A stretch of 32,256 nucleotides of DNA, from contig JALHRR010000032.1 of assembly GCA_022841345.1 (NCBI GenBank), positions 1 to 32,256 on the forward strand, written 5' to 3'. The notes under the pieces were generated by a model. It made no database searches. It was not told the origin of the DNA and saw only the letters and a program-made list of their open reading frames with translations. This document shows positions 8,162 through 17,788 of this stretch, piece after piece (position 1 is the first letter of the stretch; each line of letters starts with the position of its first letter). The position numbers and the translations under genes were made by a program. Source of the stretch: Saprospiraceae bacterium. GTDB lineage: Bacteria; Bacteroidota; Bacteroidia; Chitinophagales; Saprospiraceae.

Positions 8162-8608
8162 ATGAATCGACTTGTGCCCTATCTGACTTTTAATGGTAAC
8201 TGCAGAGAAGCTATGACTTTCTATCAGAATTGTTTGGGAGGTATCCTTTTCTTTCAAACAGTAGGTGAATCGCCTCAATCTGAAAATCTGCCTGATAAAA
8301 TGAAAAACTGTATTTTATTAGCCTCTCTCAAAAGTACGAACATACAACTTCTGGCCACTGATATGGTTCCTGATAGCGGTTTGAGCAAAGGAAACAGTAT
8401 TACCCTGCTTCTTTCCTGTCCGGATGATGCAACGCTTTTGTCAATACTTTTCCAATTGAAAACTGAAGATCAATCTTCAGGTCCTACTACAACAAATGAA
8501 GGTGGATTATTTGCTCAAATTCAGGATAAATATGGTGTTCACTGGATATTGGAATCACACCCTGACCTGTATACATATCAGGGAGAATCAGAGTCAAATA
8601 CGCTCTAA
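8162..8608 (+). CDS. VOC-superfamily protein, PhnB/glyoxalase-like
   Basis: 148 residues. The start MNRLVPYLTFNGNCREAMTF and the following FYQNCLGG are the signature of the PhnB-like branch of the vicinal oxygen chelate superfamily. The end (LFAQIQDKYGVHWILE) is the usual last strand of the fold. Members are small, mostly uncharacterised dimeric proteins; some bind metals or small ligands, and no specific substrate can be inferred. It is divergent from the GlxA-type regulator and convergent with the CotH-family gene. A hairpin overlaps its stop codon. Confidence 0.8.
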   Translation: MNRLVPYLTFNGNCREAMTFYQNCLGGILFFQTVGESPQSENLPDKMKNCILLASLKSTNIQLLATDMVPDSGLSKGNSITLLLSCPDDATLLSILFQLKTEDQSSGPTTTNEGGLFAQIQDKYGVHWILESHPDLYTYQGESESNTL

Positions 8609-8615
8609 TTCTCCC
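8581..8615. terminator. Hairpin between convergent genes
   Basis: A 13-base inverted repeat with one mismatch (GGGAGAATCAGAG at 8581-8593 and CTCTAATTCTCCC at 8603-8615) closes a 9-base loop and overlaps the stop of the VOC gene. The mismatch becomes a G-U pair on the minus strand. No strong T run follows, so termination is likely but not certain. Confidence 0.5.
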
Positions 8616-8628
8616 CTCATATTTATAA

Positions 8629-11600
8629 CTAATCCTGAATAATCATCAGCTTAATGTGTTGATTGTCATCAGAGCGAAATATATACAAGCCGGAACTGAG
8701 ATTACTTACATCCATTTGTTGTTGCATATTTACATTCCTAATCACTTTTCCTCTTATATCCAGCAGTTGACCACTTGTTATTTTGTTGAAGAATACCTGC
8801 TCAGTGCTGGCCGGATTCGGATAAATTCTGATGCTGGAATTGATCAATTCTTCTTCATTACTGGATATCATCATACCTGTGGTAAAACTGAACAATTCTG
8901 ACCAATCTCCGGAAAGCAGGTCATTTTTCCAGCCCACTCTCCAATAGTATGTTGAAGATGGATCCAGATTTACAGGCAATTGAAAAGTGGTTTCATTTAT
9001 ATCCATATACTCATATTCCCAAAACCCTGCGGAGTTTTTACTGATCTGCAAATGATAGACGACATCAGAAATAGCAGCTTCTGTCCAGACAAATTGCGGA
9101 TTAAGAGGAATATCTACACTTTCATCTGCAGGAGCAATTAAATTAACTGCTGCAGTAGGAGATGGTCTTCCAATTTCGATATCATCCAAACGAATCATGT
9201 CCCGCGCTCCGCTCACGTCTGAAAGCCTCACGCCTGTGTAATAATACTTCCACCGTACCAGTACATATTGCTGATTAGCTGTTTCATCAGGTAGCAGAAT
9301 ATTTTTAAAAATCTTTTCTACTCCAATGTTTTCAGTTCTCTTATATTCTACAGGATTGCTTTCATCTATTTCTTTCCATTCACCATCTACACCTATTTTG
9401 TATTGAACCCGCAGGTTATAAGTACGGGAATTGGCGATCAGAGTGGAGGCTGTAAAACCTACTGCCACTTTCGGCAGGCCTATGGTACTGATTGCTGCCA
9501 CTGCTGCTCCCAAATCTCTTTCTCTTCCGGTATTAATGAATGAAATTCCATCTTCTCCCAATCCATTAATACGGGTGCGGCTCGTATTTTTATAAGGAAA
9601 TCCAATATTGGCCATATCTGCTTCTGCGTAATCCGAAGCTGGAATAAAGTAAGCATCCTGCAACACATCAGGCAATTCCGGGTCATTTTTCTGACTTTGC
9701 ACAAATAGCATATTGGCAGGAAATGTTCCTTCTGCAGATTCAGGTTCCCATGCATTGAAAACTAATGAATTCTCAGCTAAGAGTGCTGCCTCAGGATATT
9801 GGAGCAATGAAACTTCAAAAAATACCGGAGGGCTTTTCTGGTCAGTTGCATATACTCTGAGTTTATTCGAGCCTGCTAAATTTGCAGTGATTGTTAAGGT
9901 AGCATTACTAAGATCGGTCAATGTGTGAGAGGCTTTGTCTGTCTCCACCCAATAATCCAGATCATCGCCATCTGCATCAGTAAAGATATCTGACAAGCTT
10001 AAGACCCAATCATCTACACCTACTCCCAACTCTTTCCATGCCAGGTTAAAGTTTACTTGTGGAGGAGAATTTGCTCCTGCAAGCGGTGAACCTTCAACTG
10101 TGTAATTGTCAAACCTGTTATTACCCACTTCGCCGCCCGTACCATCATCCACCTGATCCATGCTTATTCTGAATCCAAAGTTTTCATTATCATTGACCTC
10201 AGTAATACCCGAGAAATCGAAGGTATAAACCGTGGGTACTTCAGTAACTTCAATAGTATCCAGATCAATAAAATCTTCTCCATCTACTGTGTAAGATATA
10301 TACTGCCGGTTACCACCGCTGCCTGATCTGCGGGTTTCATATTTCACAAGGATATCCTGAAATCCGCTGGTTGGTATCGTATAAATCTGCTCCACTCCTA
10401 TTGGAAAATTAATCCTGAGATGAGCACCTGCAGGATCTCCATTTCTGGCATTTTCTCCACTGAAATCCTGGCCTGTTCCTGTCAACACCTCGGTGGTACT
10501 TTGAGGAATAATTTCTGTAGCTGCCCCACCAATCGTGTAATTTGCAGTGAGAAAATCTGAAGTATTATTAAAATTCCAGTAATGCAATAACACATCCGGC
10601 TCCTGAAAGGGAAGGCCCTCAATCGTCACATTGTCAAGCCGCTGATTACCTACATTTCCTCCCGTGCCATCATCCTCCTGAGCACTTTCTATTCGAACTA
10701 CAAAGTTTGCATTGTTATTGACCTCCGGTATTGCTGAAAAATCAAGCGTATAAACTGACGGAACTTCAGTTACCGCTATAGTATCAAACGAAATATAATC
10801 CGCGCCATTCGAAGAATATGAAATCATCTGCCGGTTGGCTCCACTGCCGGATCTCCGCGTTTCATATTTCATAATAATACTCTGATATCCGGTTGTTGGC
10901 AGGGAATAATTTTGAACAAGTCCAATCGGAAAATTCAACCTCAAATGCGAGCCTGCAGGGTCTCCATTTCTGGCATTTTCACCTGTAAAATCCTGACCAG
11001 TTCCTGTAATCACCTCAGAGCTTGTTCCCGGAGTGATGTTGATTTCGGCGCCTCCAATAGTAAAGTTGGGAAGTAAAAAGTCAGAAGCAGCATTAAAGTT
11101 CCAGTAGTGCAGAAGCTCTGTAGGATCAAACAACTCTCCTTCAAGCGTGAGATTGTCAAATCGATTATTTCCCACATTTCCACCGGATCCATCATCTGTC
11201 TGTGCCATAGCAATCCGCACTTTGAATGCAGGATTGTTATTAACTCCATCTACATTGGTAAAATCAAAGGTATACACCGTTGGTACCTCAGTCACTATTA
11301 CACTGTCAAAAATGACATACTGAATCCCGTCGAGTGAGTATGAAATATATTGTCTGTTGCCACCACTCCCCGATCTTCTTGTCTCATATTTCAGAACAAT
11401 ACTCTGATGCCCGGTCGTAGGTAAAGCATAGTCGGAACTCACGCCAATCGGGAAATTAATTCTCAAATGGGACCCTGCTTCATCTCCGTTTCTGGCATTC
11501 TCCGCTGCAAAATCCTGTCCTGTCCCAGAGGTTACTTCAGATCCACCTGTAGGAATGATATCAACAGATGCTCCTCCGATTGTGAAGCTTGGCACCAAAT

Positions 11601-14178
11601 AGTCTGTGTCACTATTAAAATTCCAATAGTGTAATAATATTTGTTCTATCGCTCCCCCCAATTGAGAATCCATCCAAATCAGCCGATTTTCCAACCACTG
11701 AACCATCCAATCCACTTCTTCCTTATAAGTCTGGCCTATGAACCAATTTGGCCAGACATATTGACCAAGAATATTCCATTTTTGGTAATTGCGCACCTGT
11801 GATTCACCCAGTAAAGTTTCGTAATCTCTGATTTTTTGAACCATGACTTCTGTTGACAAAGCATTGGCTCTGAGCGTCTGATATCTTCGTTTATATTCCT
11901 CCACAAAAGCCTCATCCTGGAACAATCGGGAATACCAGCCATTCAGATATTCATATTCGTTGAGCATCTCATAGTACCATCCTTCAGGAATCCAGCCTTC
12001 CAGGTAATCTGCGTTGCCCAGAGAAAGATTATAATCCCAAAGTGGTCCCATCTTAATTTTGCCACCTCTGTCTTTATGTAAAAATGTACTCAACCGATAC
12101 CCATCGATTTGTTTGAAAACTTCAGTCATCAGGTGAAAATCAATGAATGTCTGAACATCGATATACTTTCTGTATCCATTAACCGGATCTTTAAAATCAG
12201 GTCCGAATAAAACTGTTTCCCATTCGCTTAAGTGATCTTGCAGCCAGGTTCTTTGAGCTGGTGTAATGTCTTCTTCATTGGGTCTGACAAAAACAAAATC
12301 ACTTCCTCTGTCGGTCGCAAATCCGGATTCTCCCGGGCCCAATCTGTCTTTTTTAATGATATAACCACCTGATACTTCCGGTTCTTCAGAATGATGTGGT
12401 TCTAATTCCTGCAAATCAAGTCTGCCGGGTGCTATTTTGATCCGCTCAACCAAAGCATAAACCCCATTGTAATGGGACATATTCAAAGGACCATTTTCGC
12501 TGTGGAGAAACACCTCCACGAATCTGGTACCCGGAGCGTAGCTGCCCAAAGATCCTCCCACGTCATATGCCATGACATCCCGCATCATAGTCTTATCGGT
12601 ATAGGGCGCATACAGTATCCAATTATGCTCAGATGGCATGCCTAATAAAACTTCTTTTCTATTGGCCCCATTTTCTTCAAAAAGATGGAAGCCATATGAT
12701 TTCTTTGGGAATTGCTGTGAACTGGATCCCCGAATATTTATATTTACTCTACCCTGAAGGTCATATTCATCAATAAGCCGTGTCCTGTTTACACCATCCC
12801 CTACAATTGTCAGATAACTGATTGTCCCTTCTCCCGGCTGAATCAGCGTGTCAAACTGATGGAGAATAATGACTGGCAAATTACTGCTGAAATTATCCAG
12901 AGAATTATCAGTAAGGCTATACACCTCAGCTGCAATATCGCTGTGAATAAAACCATTTCTTACTGACCTTGCTCTGATCAGAGTTGTTTCGGAAATGGTG
13001 ATGGAGCTTTCAAATTGAATTCCATTGGACGATGTGGGTTCAGAACCATCTATAGTATAGAAAATGAATGCTTCAGGATCATGGGTTGAAAGCTGAATTT
13101 TCAACTGATCCTTGAACAAGCTTCCCTTTATATCGAAAACCGGTGGATTCAGAATCCCTGAAGAACCAGGATTGGAATTCGATGAACCCGGAGTCGCTTC
13201 CTCGAAATAATGCAGTTGTGAAGCTCCATCAGGACTTCTTCCATATGAAATATCGGAAGGTAATGCCAGTCCTGCAATCTGATCAACAATTTCCCCATCC
13301 GGCGCTGTCAATTGTAGTGTTTCTCCATCAGCGCTGATACTATAATTAGTATGCAACTCATTAATTGTCAAATAAAAATGACTGGCGGACATGGGAGTTT
13401 CTGTCACGCCTGTTGGCAACACCATCTGCACACTCAGATGATCGCCACCACCCATTTCTTTCATTAACACACTCAGGTAGTACGACTCACCTTGCTCCAA
13501 AAATATGAGAGCACTTTGTTGCTGCGGATATTTATTGTATTCACCCGGATTGGTCCATTCAGGTACTTCTGCTATTAAACCTGCACTTTCCGGATTATCA
13601 TCCAGACTGAGGTATAATCTGGTATTATCATCTCCGGCGACCCTGAAAATGTAATTTCCCGTCAAAGGAGCACGAAAATGTCCATGCATCCTCATTCCAT
13701 AATTATCTCCGATATTAGGGGTGGAGGAAAAAGATTGGGTATTTATAGAACGCTGACCAGGTACATCAGGAAAGGAGGGGTGATTCAATAAATCATCCAC
13801 ACTTGTACCTGAAATATTCCAGAAAACTTCCTGACGAATGGCAGGAATTGTAGATCCCGACGTGGGTTTACGATTCTTTCCTGAAGCCCAAACCAACAAA
13901 TAAGAACCTGCTTCCATATTGATATCCGGCAAAGTCCATTTAAATGGTTGGTTGGGATTATCTGTTAATCCATATCCATTCAGATTGATAGCATCTGTTG
14001 AAGGATTATATATTTCTATCCAATCTGAATAAGATCCATCTTCATCTGAGATAGTCCTGGAATTTGAAGCCATGAATTCATTTATTCTCAGATTTTGAGT
14101 AAATGAAGGTATTGATAATCCAAAAAGAAGCAAAAATAACAATGAAGAAATACGCTGTAGATGTCCGGATGGGGCCAT
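8629..14178 (-). CDS. Giant secreted CotH-family protein with lamin-tail, PA14 and T9SS domains
   Basis: 1849 residues. Signal peptide to about 27; lamin-tail domain (LRINEFMASNSR, SDWIEIYNPS, about 29-110); PA14-like domain (GMRMHGHFRAPLTGNYIFRV, about 155-265); a second lamin-tail-like piece; and a chitobiase C-terminal-like domain (FYTIDGSEPTSSNG, about 345-420). The CotH domain (about 435-835) shows VNINIRGSSSQQFPKKSYGF, HYNGVYALVERI and GPLWDYNLSLGNADY. Three tandem 174-175-residue repeats beginning LLHYWNFN follow (about 846-1370), then a cadherin-like stretch (FTDADGDDLDYW), a fibronectin-like domain (PADESVDIPLNPQFVWTEA) and a T9SS type A tail (IRIYPNPAS, about 1780-1849). CotH of Bacillus is a spore-coat protein kinase; whether secreted Bacteroidota homologues phosphorylate anything is open. 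It stands alone, with no clear operon partner. Confidence 0.88.
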   Translation of the reverse strand: MAPSGHLQRISSLLFLLLFGLSIPSFTQNLRINEFMASNSRTISDEDGSYSDWIEIYNPSTDAINLNGYGLTDNPNQPFKWTLPDINMEAGSYLLVWASGKNRKPTSGSTIPAIRQEVFWNISGTSVDDLLNHPSFPDVPGQRSINTQSFSSTPNIGDNYGMRMHGHFRAPLTGNYIFRVAGDDNTRLYLSLDDNPESAGLIAEVPEWTNPGEYNKYPQQQSALIFLEQGESYYLSVLMKEMGGGDHLSVQMVLPTGVTETPMSASHFYLTINELHTNYSISADGETLQLTAPDGEIVDQIAGLALPSDISYGRSPDGASQLHYFEEATPGSSNSNPGSSGILNPPVFDIKGSLFKDQLKIQLSTHDPEAFIFYTIDGSEPTSSNGIQFESSITISETTLIRARSVRNGFIHSDIAAEVYSLTDNSLDNFSSNLPVIILHQFDTLIQPGEGTISYLTIVGDGVNRTRLIDEYDLQGRVNINIRGSSSQQFPKKSYGFHLFEENGANRKEVLLGMPSEHNWILYAPYTDKTMMRDVMAYDVGGSLGSYAPGTRFVEVFLHSENGPLNMSHYNGVYALVERIKIAPGRLDLQELEPHHSEEPEVSGGYIIKKDRLGPGESGFATDRGSDFVFVRPNEEDITPAQRTWLQDHLSEWETVLFGPDFKDPVNGYRKYIDVQTFIDFHLMTEVFKQIDGYRLSTFLHKDRGGKIKMGPLWDYNLSLGNADYLEGWIPEGWYYEMLNEYEYLNGWYSRLFQDEAFVEEYKRRYQTLRANALSTEVMVQKIRDYETLLGESQVRNYQKWNILGQYVWPNWFIGQTYKEEVDWMVQWLENRLIWMDSQLGGAIEQILLHYWNFNSDTDYLVPSFTIGGASVDIIPTGGSEVTSGTGQDFAAENARNGDEAGSHLRINFPIGVSSDYALPTTGHQSIVLKYETRRSGSGGNRQYISYSLDGIQYVIFDSVIVTEVPTVYTFDFTNVDGVNNNPAFKVRIAMAQTDDGSGGNVGNNRFDNLTLEGELFDPTELLHYWNFNAASDFLLPNFTIGGAEINITPGTSSEVITGTGQDFTGENARNGDPAGSHLRLNFPIGLVQNYSLPTTGYQSIIMKYETRRSGSGANRQMISYSSNGADYISFDTIAVTEVPSVYTLDFSAIPEVNNNANFVVRIESAQEDDGTGGNVGNQRLDNVTIEGLPFQEPDVLLHYWNFNNTSDFLTANYTIGGAATEIIPQSTTEVLTGTGQDFSGENARNGDPAGAHLRINFPIGVEQIYTIPTSGFQDILVKYETRRSGSGGNRQYISYTVDGEDFIDLDTIEVTEVPTVYTFDFSGITEVNDNENFGFRISMDQVDDGTGGEVGNNRFDNYTVEGSPLAGANSPPQVNFNLAWKELGVGVDDWVLSLSDIFTDADGDDLDYWVETDKASHTLTDLSNATLTITANLAGSNKLRVYATDQKSPPVFFEVSLLQYPEAALLAENSLVFNAWEPESAEGTFPANMLFVQSQKNDPELPDVLQDAYFIPASDYAEADMANIGFPYKNTSRTRINGLGEDGISFINTGRERDLGAAVAAISTIGLPKVAVGFTASTLIANSRTYNLRVQYKIGVDGEWKEIDESNPVEYKRTENIGVEKIFKNILLPDETANQQYVLVRWKYYYTGVRLSDVSGARDMIRLDDIEIGRPSPTAAVNLIAPADESVDIPLNPQFVWTEAAISDVVYHLQISKNSAGFWEYEYMDINETTFQLPVNLDPSSTYYWRVGWKNDLLSGDWSELFSFTTGMMISSNEEELINSSIRIYPNPASTEQVFFNKITSGQLLDIRGKVIRNVNMQQQMDVSNLSSGLYIFRSDDNQHIKLMIIQD
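10067..11640 (-). repeat. Three tandem 522-525-base repeats inside the CotH-family gene
   Basis: The codons for the HYWNFN core recur at 11623, 11101 and 10576, giving periods of 522 and 525 bases. Each unit carries LLHYWNFN, FTIGGA, TGTGQDF, ENARNGD, HLR-NFPIG, YETRRSGSG-NRQ, EVP-VYT-DF and VGN-R-DN. The units are in frame and collinear, which points to internal duplication of one extracellular beta-sandwich-like domain. Confidence 0.9.
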
Positions 14179-14473
14179 ATGATCAGGATTATTAGGAGTG
14201 TGAAAAATGTATGATAACAGTTAGATGGGTAAAAATATGAATTTCACCCGGACTTACGAAAGAGAAACGGAAAGTTAACAGTATAGGTTGGTGAAAAGGT
14301 GCAATTAGATGGAGCCGGTCTGCGCAAGTTAAATGCTTGTAGCGGAGAAGCAGCCAATGGTGAGTTGATGGTCTTTAGTGTGCCAAGGAACTCAAGAAAC
14401 TCAAACTCAAACAGACTCACACCACAAACAGACTCACACACCAGGTTCACCACTCAAACGCAAGCTGCGCTTG
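14179..14473. other. Intergenic region with a 17-base direct repeat
   Basis: No gene is supported. A direct repeat of CAAACAGACTCACAC occurs at 14408-14422 and 14425-14439, preceded by looser ACTCAAA repeats. A 69-codon minus-strand reading frame crosses the region but its composition simply follows these repeats, so it was not called. Confidence 0.4.
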
Positions 14474-14591
14474 AACATCACCTTTTTGTTTTTGAAGCGA
14501 AGCTGAAGAATTCAAAAAAAACATCACCTTTTCATGGCTTGTTCCATAGAAAACATCACTTTTCAAGCCGAAGGCGCAGAATAACATCACC
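14474..14591. repeat. Four spaced copies of an AACATCAC motif
   Basis: AACATCACC or AACATCACT occurs at 14474, 14520, 14552 and 14583, with spacings of 46, 32 and 31 bases; three copies continue into a T run. The spacers differ from one another; the first contains an inverted TTTGAA-TTCAAA pair. This is not a CRISPR: repeats are too short and spacing too loose. It lies just downstream of the CheB-CheR kinase stop. Confidence 0.5.
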
Positions 14592-14596
14592 TCATC

Positions 14597-17500
14597 CTAC
14601 AACTTCTTAAAATAAACTTTAAATGTAGACCCCTTCCCTACTTCACTTTCTACTTCGATCTCTCCACCTGCATTGCTTATTATTCTTTTGGCGAGATACA
14701 AGCCTATACCGCTTCCTTCCACATGATTGTGCCTGCGCCGGAACTTTGAAAATATCTCATGTTTTGTATTGGAGTCCAGTCCCAGGCCATTGTCTTTTAC
14801 ACATAGGATAAAAAAGTCATCAACTTTTATTGAACTAATCGTGATGGCAGGGTCTCTGTCAGGAGATTTATATTTAATAGCATTAGTAATTAAATTCAAA
14901 AGAATACTTCTCAAATTCTTTTTGGAGAAAGGAATTTCAGCGACCTTAAAATCTGTTTTAATTTTAGTATTCGATTTTAAAATCAAATCTTTTATACTCA
15001 AAGTCACCTCATCTAAAATGGAACTTAAGTCTATGTTTTCATGCTGATCGATCTCCCTTTCGGTCTTGGTAATGTCGGAAAGCTCATCAACAGTTGCTTT
15101 TAACTGAGCAATAGAGGATTCCATCATTTGTATAACCTGAGCTGATTCCTCATCATTTGTTGTAACTTTTTCCTTCATCAAACCAAACAAGTACACCATA
15201 TTGCCGATAGGACCCAATAGATCATGGGAAGCCGAATAAATGAAAGTATCATGATCCGCATTAATTTTGGCAAGTTTTGTCTGAGTTTTTTTCAATTGAG
15301 TGATATCGCTAAAAGTAATAATTGCCCCGTCATTCTGATTATTTTGTTGTTTGATGTAGGGAAGTATTAGCATTTGATACCACTTGCCATCTATGGTTTG
15401 AACTTCCTTTTCTGCTTCAGTAATTCCTGAAATTACATTTTGGATATCGTCCATCAAAGTTGAAAACTTGATATTTGTAGAAATGTCACTTAAAGGCCGT
15501 CCAATATCACTTTCTTTCAGATTGATTTGCTTGATGGCTGAAGGAGTAAACTTCCTGACTATACAATTCTTATCCACATAAAGCTGTCCGTGAATCGTAC
15601 TTTTGAAATAATTATTAAGATCATCATTCAATTCTGCCAATTCCTTGATTTTCAACTGGTACTCCGTATTGACAGTTTGCAACTCTTCATTAACTGACTG
15701 CAATTCTTCATTGGTACTTTGCATTTCTTCATTGCTGGAAATCAGCTCTTCATTGAAGGAGGACAGGTTGTTATGAGACAAATCCAATGCTTCATTCGCA
15801 TCTTTTAGTCTTTGCTTGAATTCATCATTTTCTGCTTTAATATCGTCCAGATATTGAAGCATATGCTTATCCAGCTGAAAAACTTCAATATCATACTCCT
15901 CAGTACTGCTGACTTCACTTTCATCCAGTAGAATCAGAATAAGATTCTGTTCTGATTTGATGTCATTCGAACAAGGTTTGACCAACACATTTACTGCATG
16001 CGTTGATTGATTTCTTTGGAAAAAAACATTTTTCAGAATCACCTTTTTGTTCTGCTTTACTGCTTTTGTCAATGTAGTGGAAACGGCAACCGAAAGTTCT
16101 TCCGGCAACATTTCGAGGAGATTGAAATTAAATATTTTAGGAAGTAAATAAGGCTCACAATCACCAAATGTCTGGATAATCATCAAATCTTCATTTACAC
16201 ACATTCCCGCTTTATATCCTGATTCTTCCATCAGGGCATGGTAAAGGATTTCCGACAGATTATTTTTAACAATATTTTTTTGTGCTTGAGATCCTGAAGA
16301 TAGATTACCCCATAGCTTATCCAGCCCGGGCGTACTGTAGGTAGTATCCCTATGATAATTAACCGACTCTTTATTCTTATATATTTTCCATTTTTTATCA
16401 ATTTCCTGAAAGGACATTTTTAACTCACCCAGGCTTTCGCTCGGACCGAGAAATAAATAACCACCCAGATTGAGACAAAAATGAAGCGCGCCGAGAATTT
16501 TTTTCTGAAGTATAGGATTGATGTAAATCAGCAAATTACGACAGCTGATAAGGTCAATTTTACCATAGGGTGGTTGCTTGACTATATCATGATCAGCAAA
16601 AATGATCATCTTTCTGATATTGTCTCTTATCTTATACTTGTTGTCATGAAGTGTAAAAAATTTATTGAGGCGTTCTTCTGATACATCTGCGGAAATGGAT
16701 TTCGAATATACTCCCCTTGATGCATGCTGTAGGGCAGTTTTGTCAATGTCACTGGCAAATATTTTTACTTCCAGACTTTTTCGAAGATTGGTCAATTCCT
16801 CCATGATTAGTATAGCAATGGAATAAGCTTCTTCCCCGGTAGCGCAACCTACGACCCAGACTTTGAGCGTATCTACCTGCAATTTATTTTGAATAATTTC
16901 GGGGATTACCTTTTCCTTCAGCACATCAAAAGCCGGGGGATCTCTGAAAAATTGTGTAACACTAATTAAAAATTCTTTGGCAAGTGTTTCGATTTCCTTT
17001 GGGTTAGATTTAAGATAAGTAATATATTCACCCAGCGTATTTGCTCTGTTTCTGCTCATCCTGTTTGCTATCCTTCTGATGATAGTAGGTCGCTTATAAT
17101 CAGTAAAATCAAGAGGGGTATATTCCTGGATCAGGTCAAGGATTATCAGTAATTCTGCTTCATCATTTTCGGAAATTTCTGCAGCAAAATTATGTTCCAA
17201 TACATCCCTTTTCAGGTAATGCACAATTTCCTCAGGAATTAACTGCGGAGGCAGTATTGCATCTGCATTGCCGGATTCTATGGCACTATTGGGCATTCCA
17301 TCAAATTTGGCACTTTCAGGACTCTGCACTATAACATAGCCTCCATTTTTTTTGATTGCTCCAATGCCCTTAGTACCATCGGACCCTGTTCCTGAAAGTA
17401 TGACAGCAATACTTTTAAGCCCCTGATCCTGTGCCAATGAATCTAAAAATAAATCTATGGCAGAATTCGGTTGCTTCGGTTTACTTTCCGTAAGATATAA

Positions 17501-17788
17501 TCTTCTGTTCAGAATAGTCATATTCGTTCCTCCGGGCATTATATACACCTGATTCGTCTCGATAAACATACCATCCTCCACTACTGAGATCTCCAGCTTA
17601 CTATGCTTGGCCAGCAATTCCGCCATGAAGCTCTTGTGGTCCGCTGATAAGTGCTGAATAATGACATATGCTGCTCCATCTTCAGGAGTATGATCAAAAA
17701 GAAGGTGGATAGCTTCCATTCCTCCTGCAGAAGCACCTATCGCAATGATGTAAGGATCTTTATTATATATTGATGTGTCTGTTTTCAT
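14597..17788 (-). CDS. CheB-CheR-PAS-histidine kinase fusion protein
   Basis: 1063 residues. The N-terminal CheB methylesterase domain (about 12-190) keeps its catalytic triad: Ser20 in IGASAGGMEAI, His46 in QHLSADHKS and Asp137 in LSGTGSDGTKG. The CheR methyltransferase domain (about 210-480) shows QFFRDPPAFDVL, the SAM-binding VVGCATGEEAYS and DLISCRNLLIY. A heptad-rich coiled coil (about 676-728, NEEMQSTNEELQSVNEEL) leads into a PAS domain (about 728-831, ending ITFSDITQLKKTQ) and a histidine kinase: phospho-acceptor His855 in SHDLLGPIG, N box NLITNAIKYKS, G boxes DNGLGLD and GSGIGLYLAK. No receiver domain is present. Known relatives act in signalling outside classical chemotaxis. No chemoreceptor or response regulator lies nearby, so the partner must be elsewhere. 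The stop is TAG, with the ATP-binding domain ending normally before it. Confidence 0.92.
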   Translation of the reverse strand: MKTDTSIYNKDPYIIAIGASAGGMEAIHLLFDHTPEDGAAYVIIQHLSADHKSFMAELLAKHSKLEISVVEDGMFIETNQVYIMPGGTNMTILNRRLYLTESKPKQPNSAIDLFLDSLAQDQGLKSIAVILSGTGSDGTKGIGAIKKNGGYVIVQSPESAKFDGMPNSAIESGNADAILPPQLIPEEIVHYLKRDVLEHNFAAEISENDEAELLIILDLIQEYTPLDFTDYKRPTIIRRIANRMSRNRANTLGEYITYLKSNPKEIETLAKEFLISVTQFFRDPPAFDVLKEKVIPEIIQNKLQVDTLKVWVVGCATGEEAYSIAILIMEELTNLRKSLEVKIFASDIDKTALQHASRGVYSKSISADVSEERLNKFFTLHDNKYKIRDNIRKMIIFADHDIVKQPPYGKIDLISCRNLLIYINPILQKKILGALHFCLNLGGYLFLGPSESLGELKMSFQEIDKKWKIYKNKESVNYHRDTTYSTPGLDKLWGNLSSGSQAQKNIVKNNLSEILYHALMEESGYKAGMCVNEDLMIIQTFGDCEPYLLPKIFNFNLLEMLPEELSVAVSTTLTKAVKQNKKVILKNVFFQRNQSTHAVNVLVKPCSNDIKSEQNLILILLDESEVSSTEEYDIEVFQLDKHMLQYLDDIKAENDEFKQRLKDANEALDLSHNNLSSFNEELISSNEEMQSTNEELQSVNEELQTVNTEYQLKIKELAELNDDLNNYFKSTIHGQLYVDKNCIVRKFTPSAIKQINLKESDIGRPLSDISTNIKFSTLMDDIQNVISGITEAEKEVQTIDGKWYQMLILPYIKQQNNQNDGAIITFSDITQLKKTQTKLAKINADHDTFIYSASHDLLGPIGNMVYLFGLMKEKVTTNDEESAQVIQMMESSIAQLKATVDELSDITKTEREIDQHENIDLSSILDEVTLSIKDLILKSNTKIKTDFKVAEIPFSKKNLRSILLNLITNAIKYKSPDRDPAITISSIKVDDFFILCVKDNGLGLDSNTKHEIFSKFRRRHNHVEGSGIGLYLAKRIISNAGGEIEVESEVGKGSTFKVYFKKL

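Noticed and set aside
8048-8278. 76-codon minus-strand frame over the divergent gap
   Set aside because: It covers the promoter region and the start of the VOC gene and has no domain-like sequence.
14244-14453. 69-codon minus-strand reading frame downstream of the kinase gene
   Set aside because: Its sequence follows the local CAAACAGACTCACAC repeats and shows no domain, signal or plausible start context.
14474-14591. CRISPR array
   Set aside because: The repeated unit is only about 9 bases, spacing varies from 31 to 46, and no cas gene is present.
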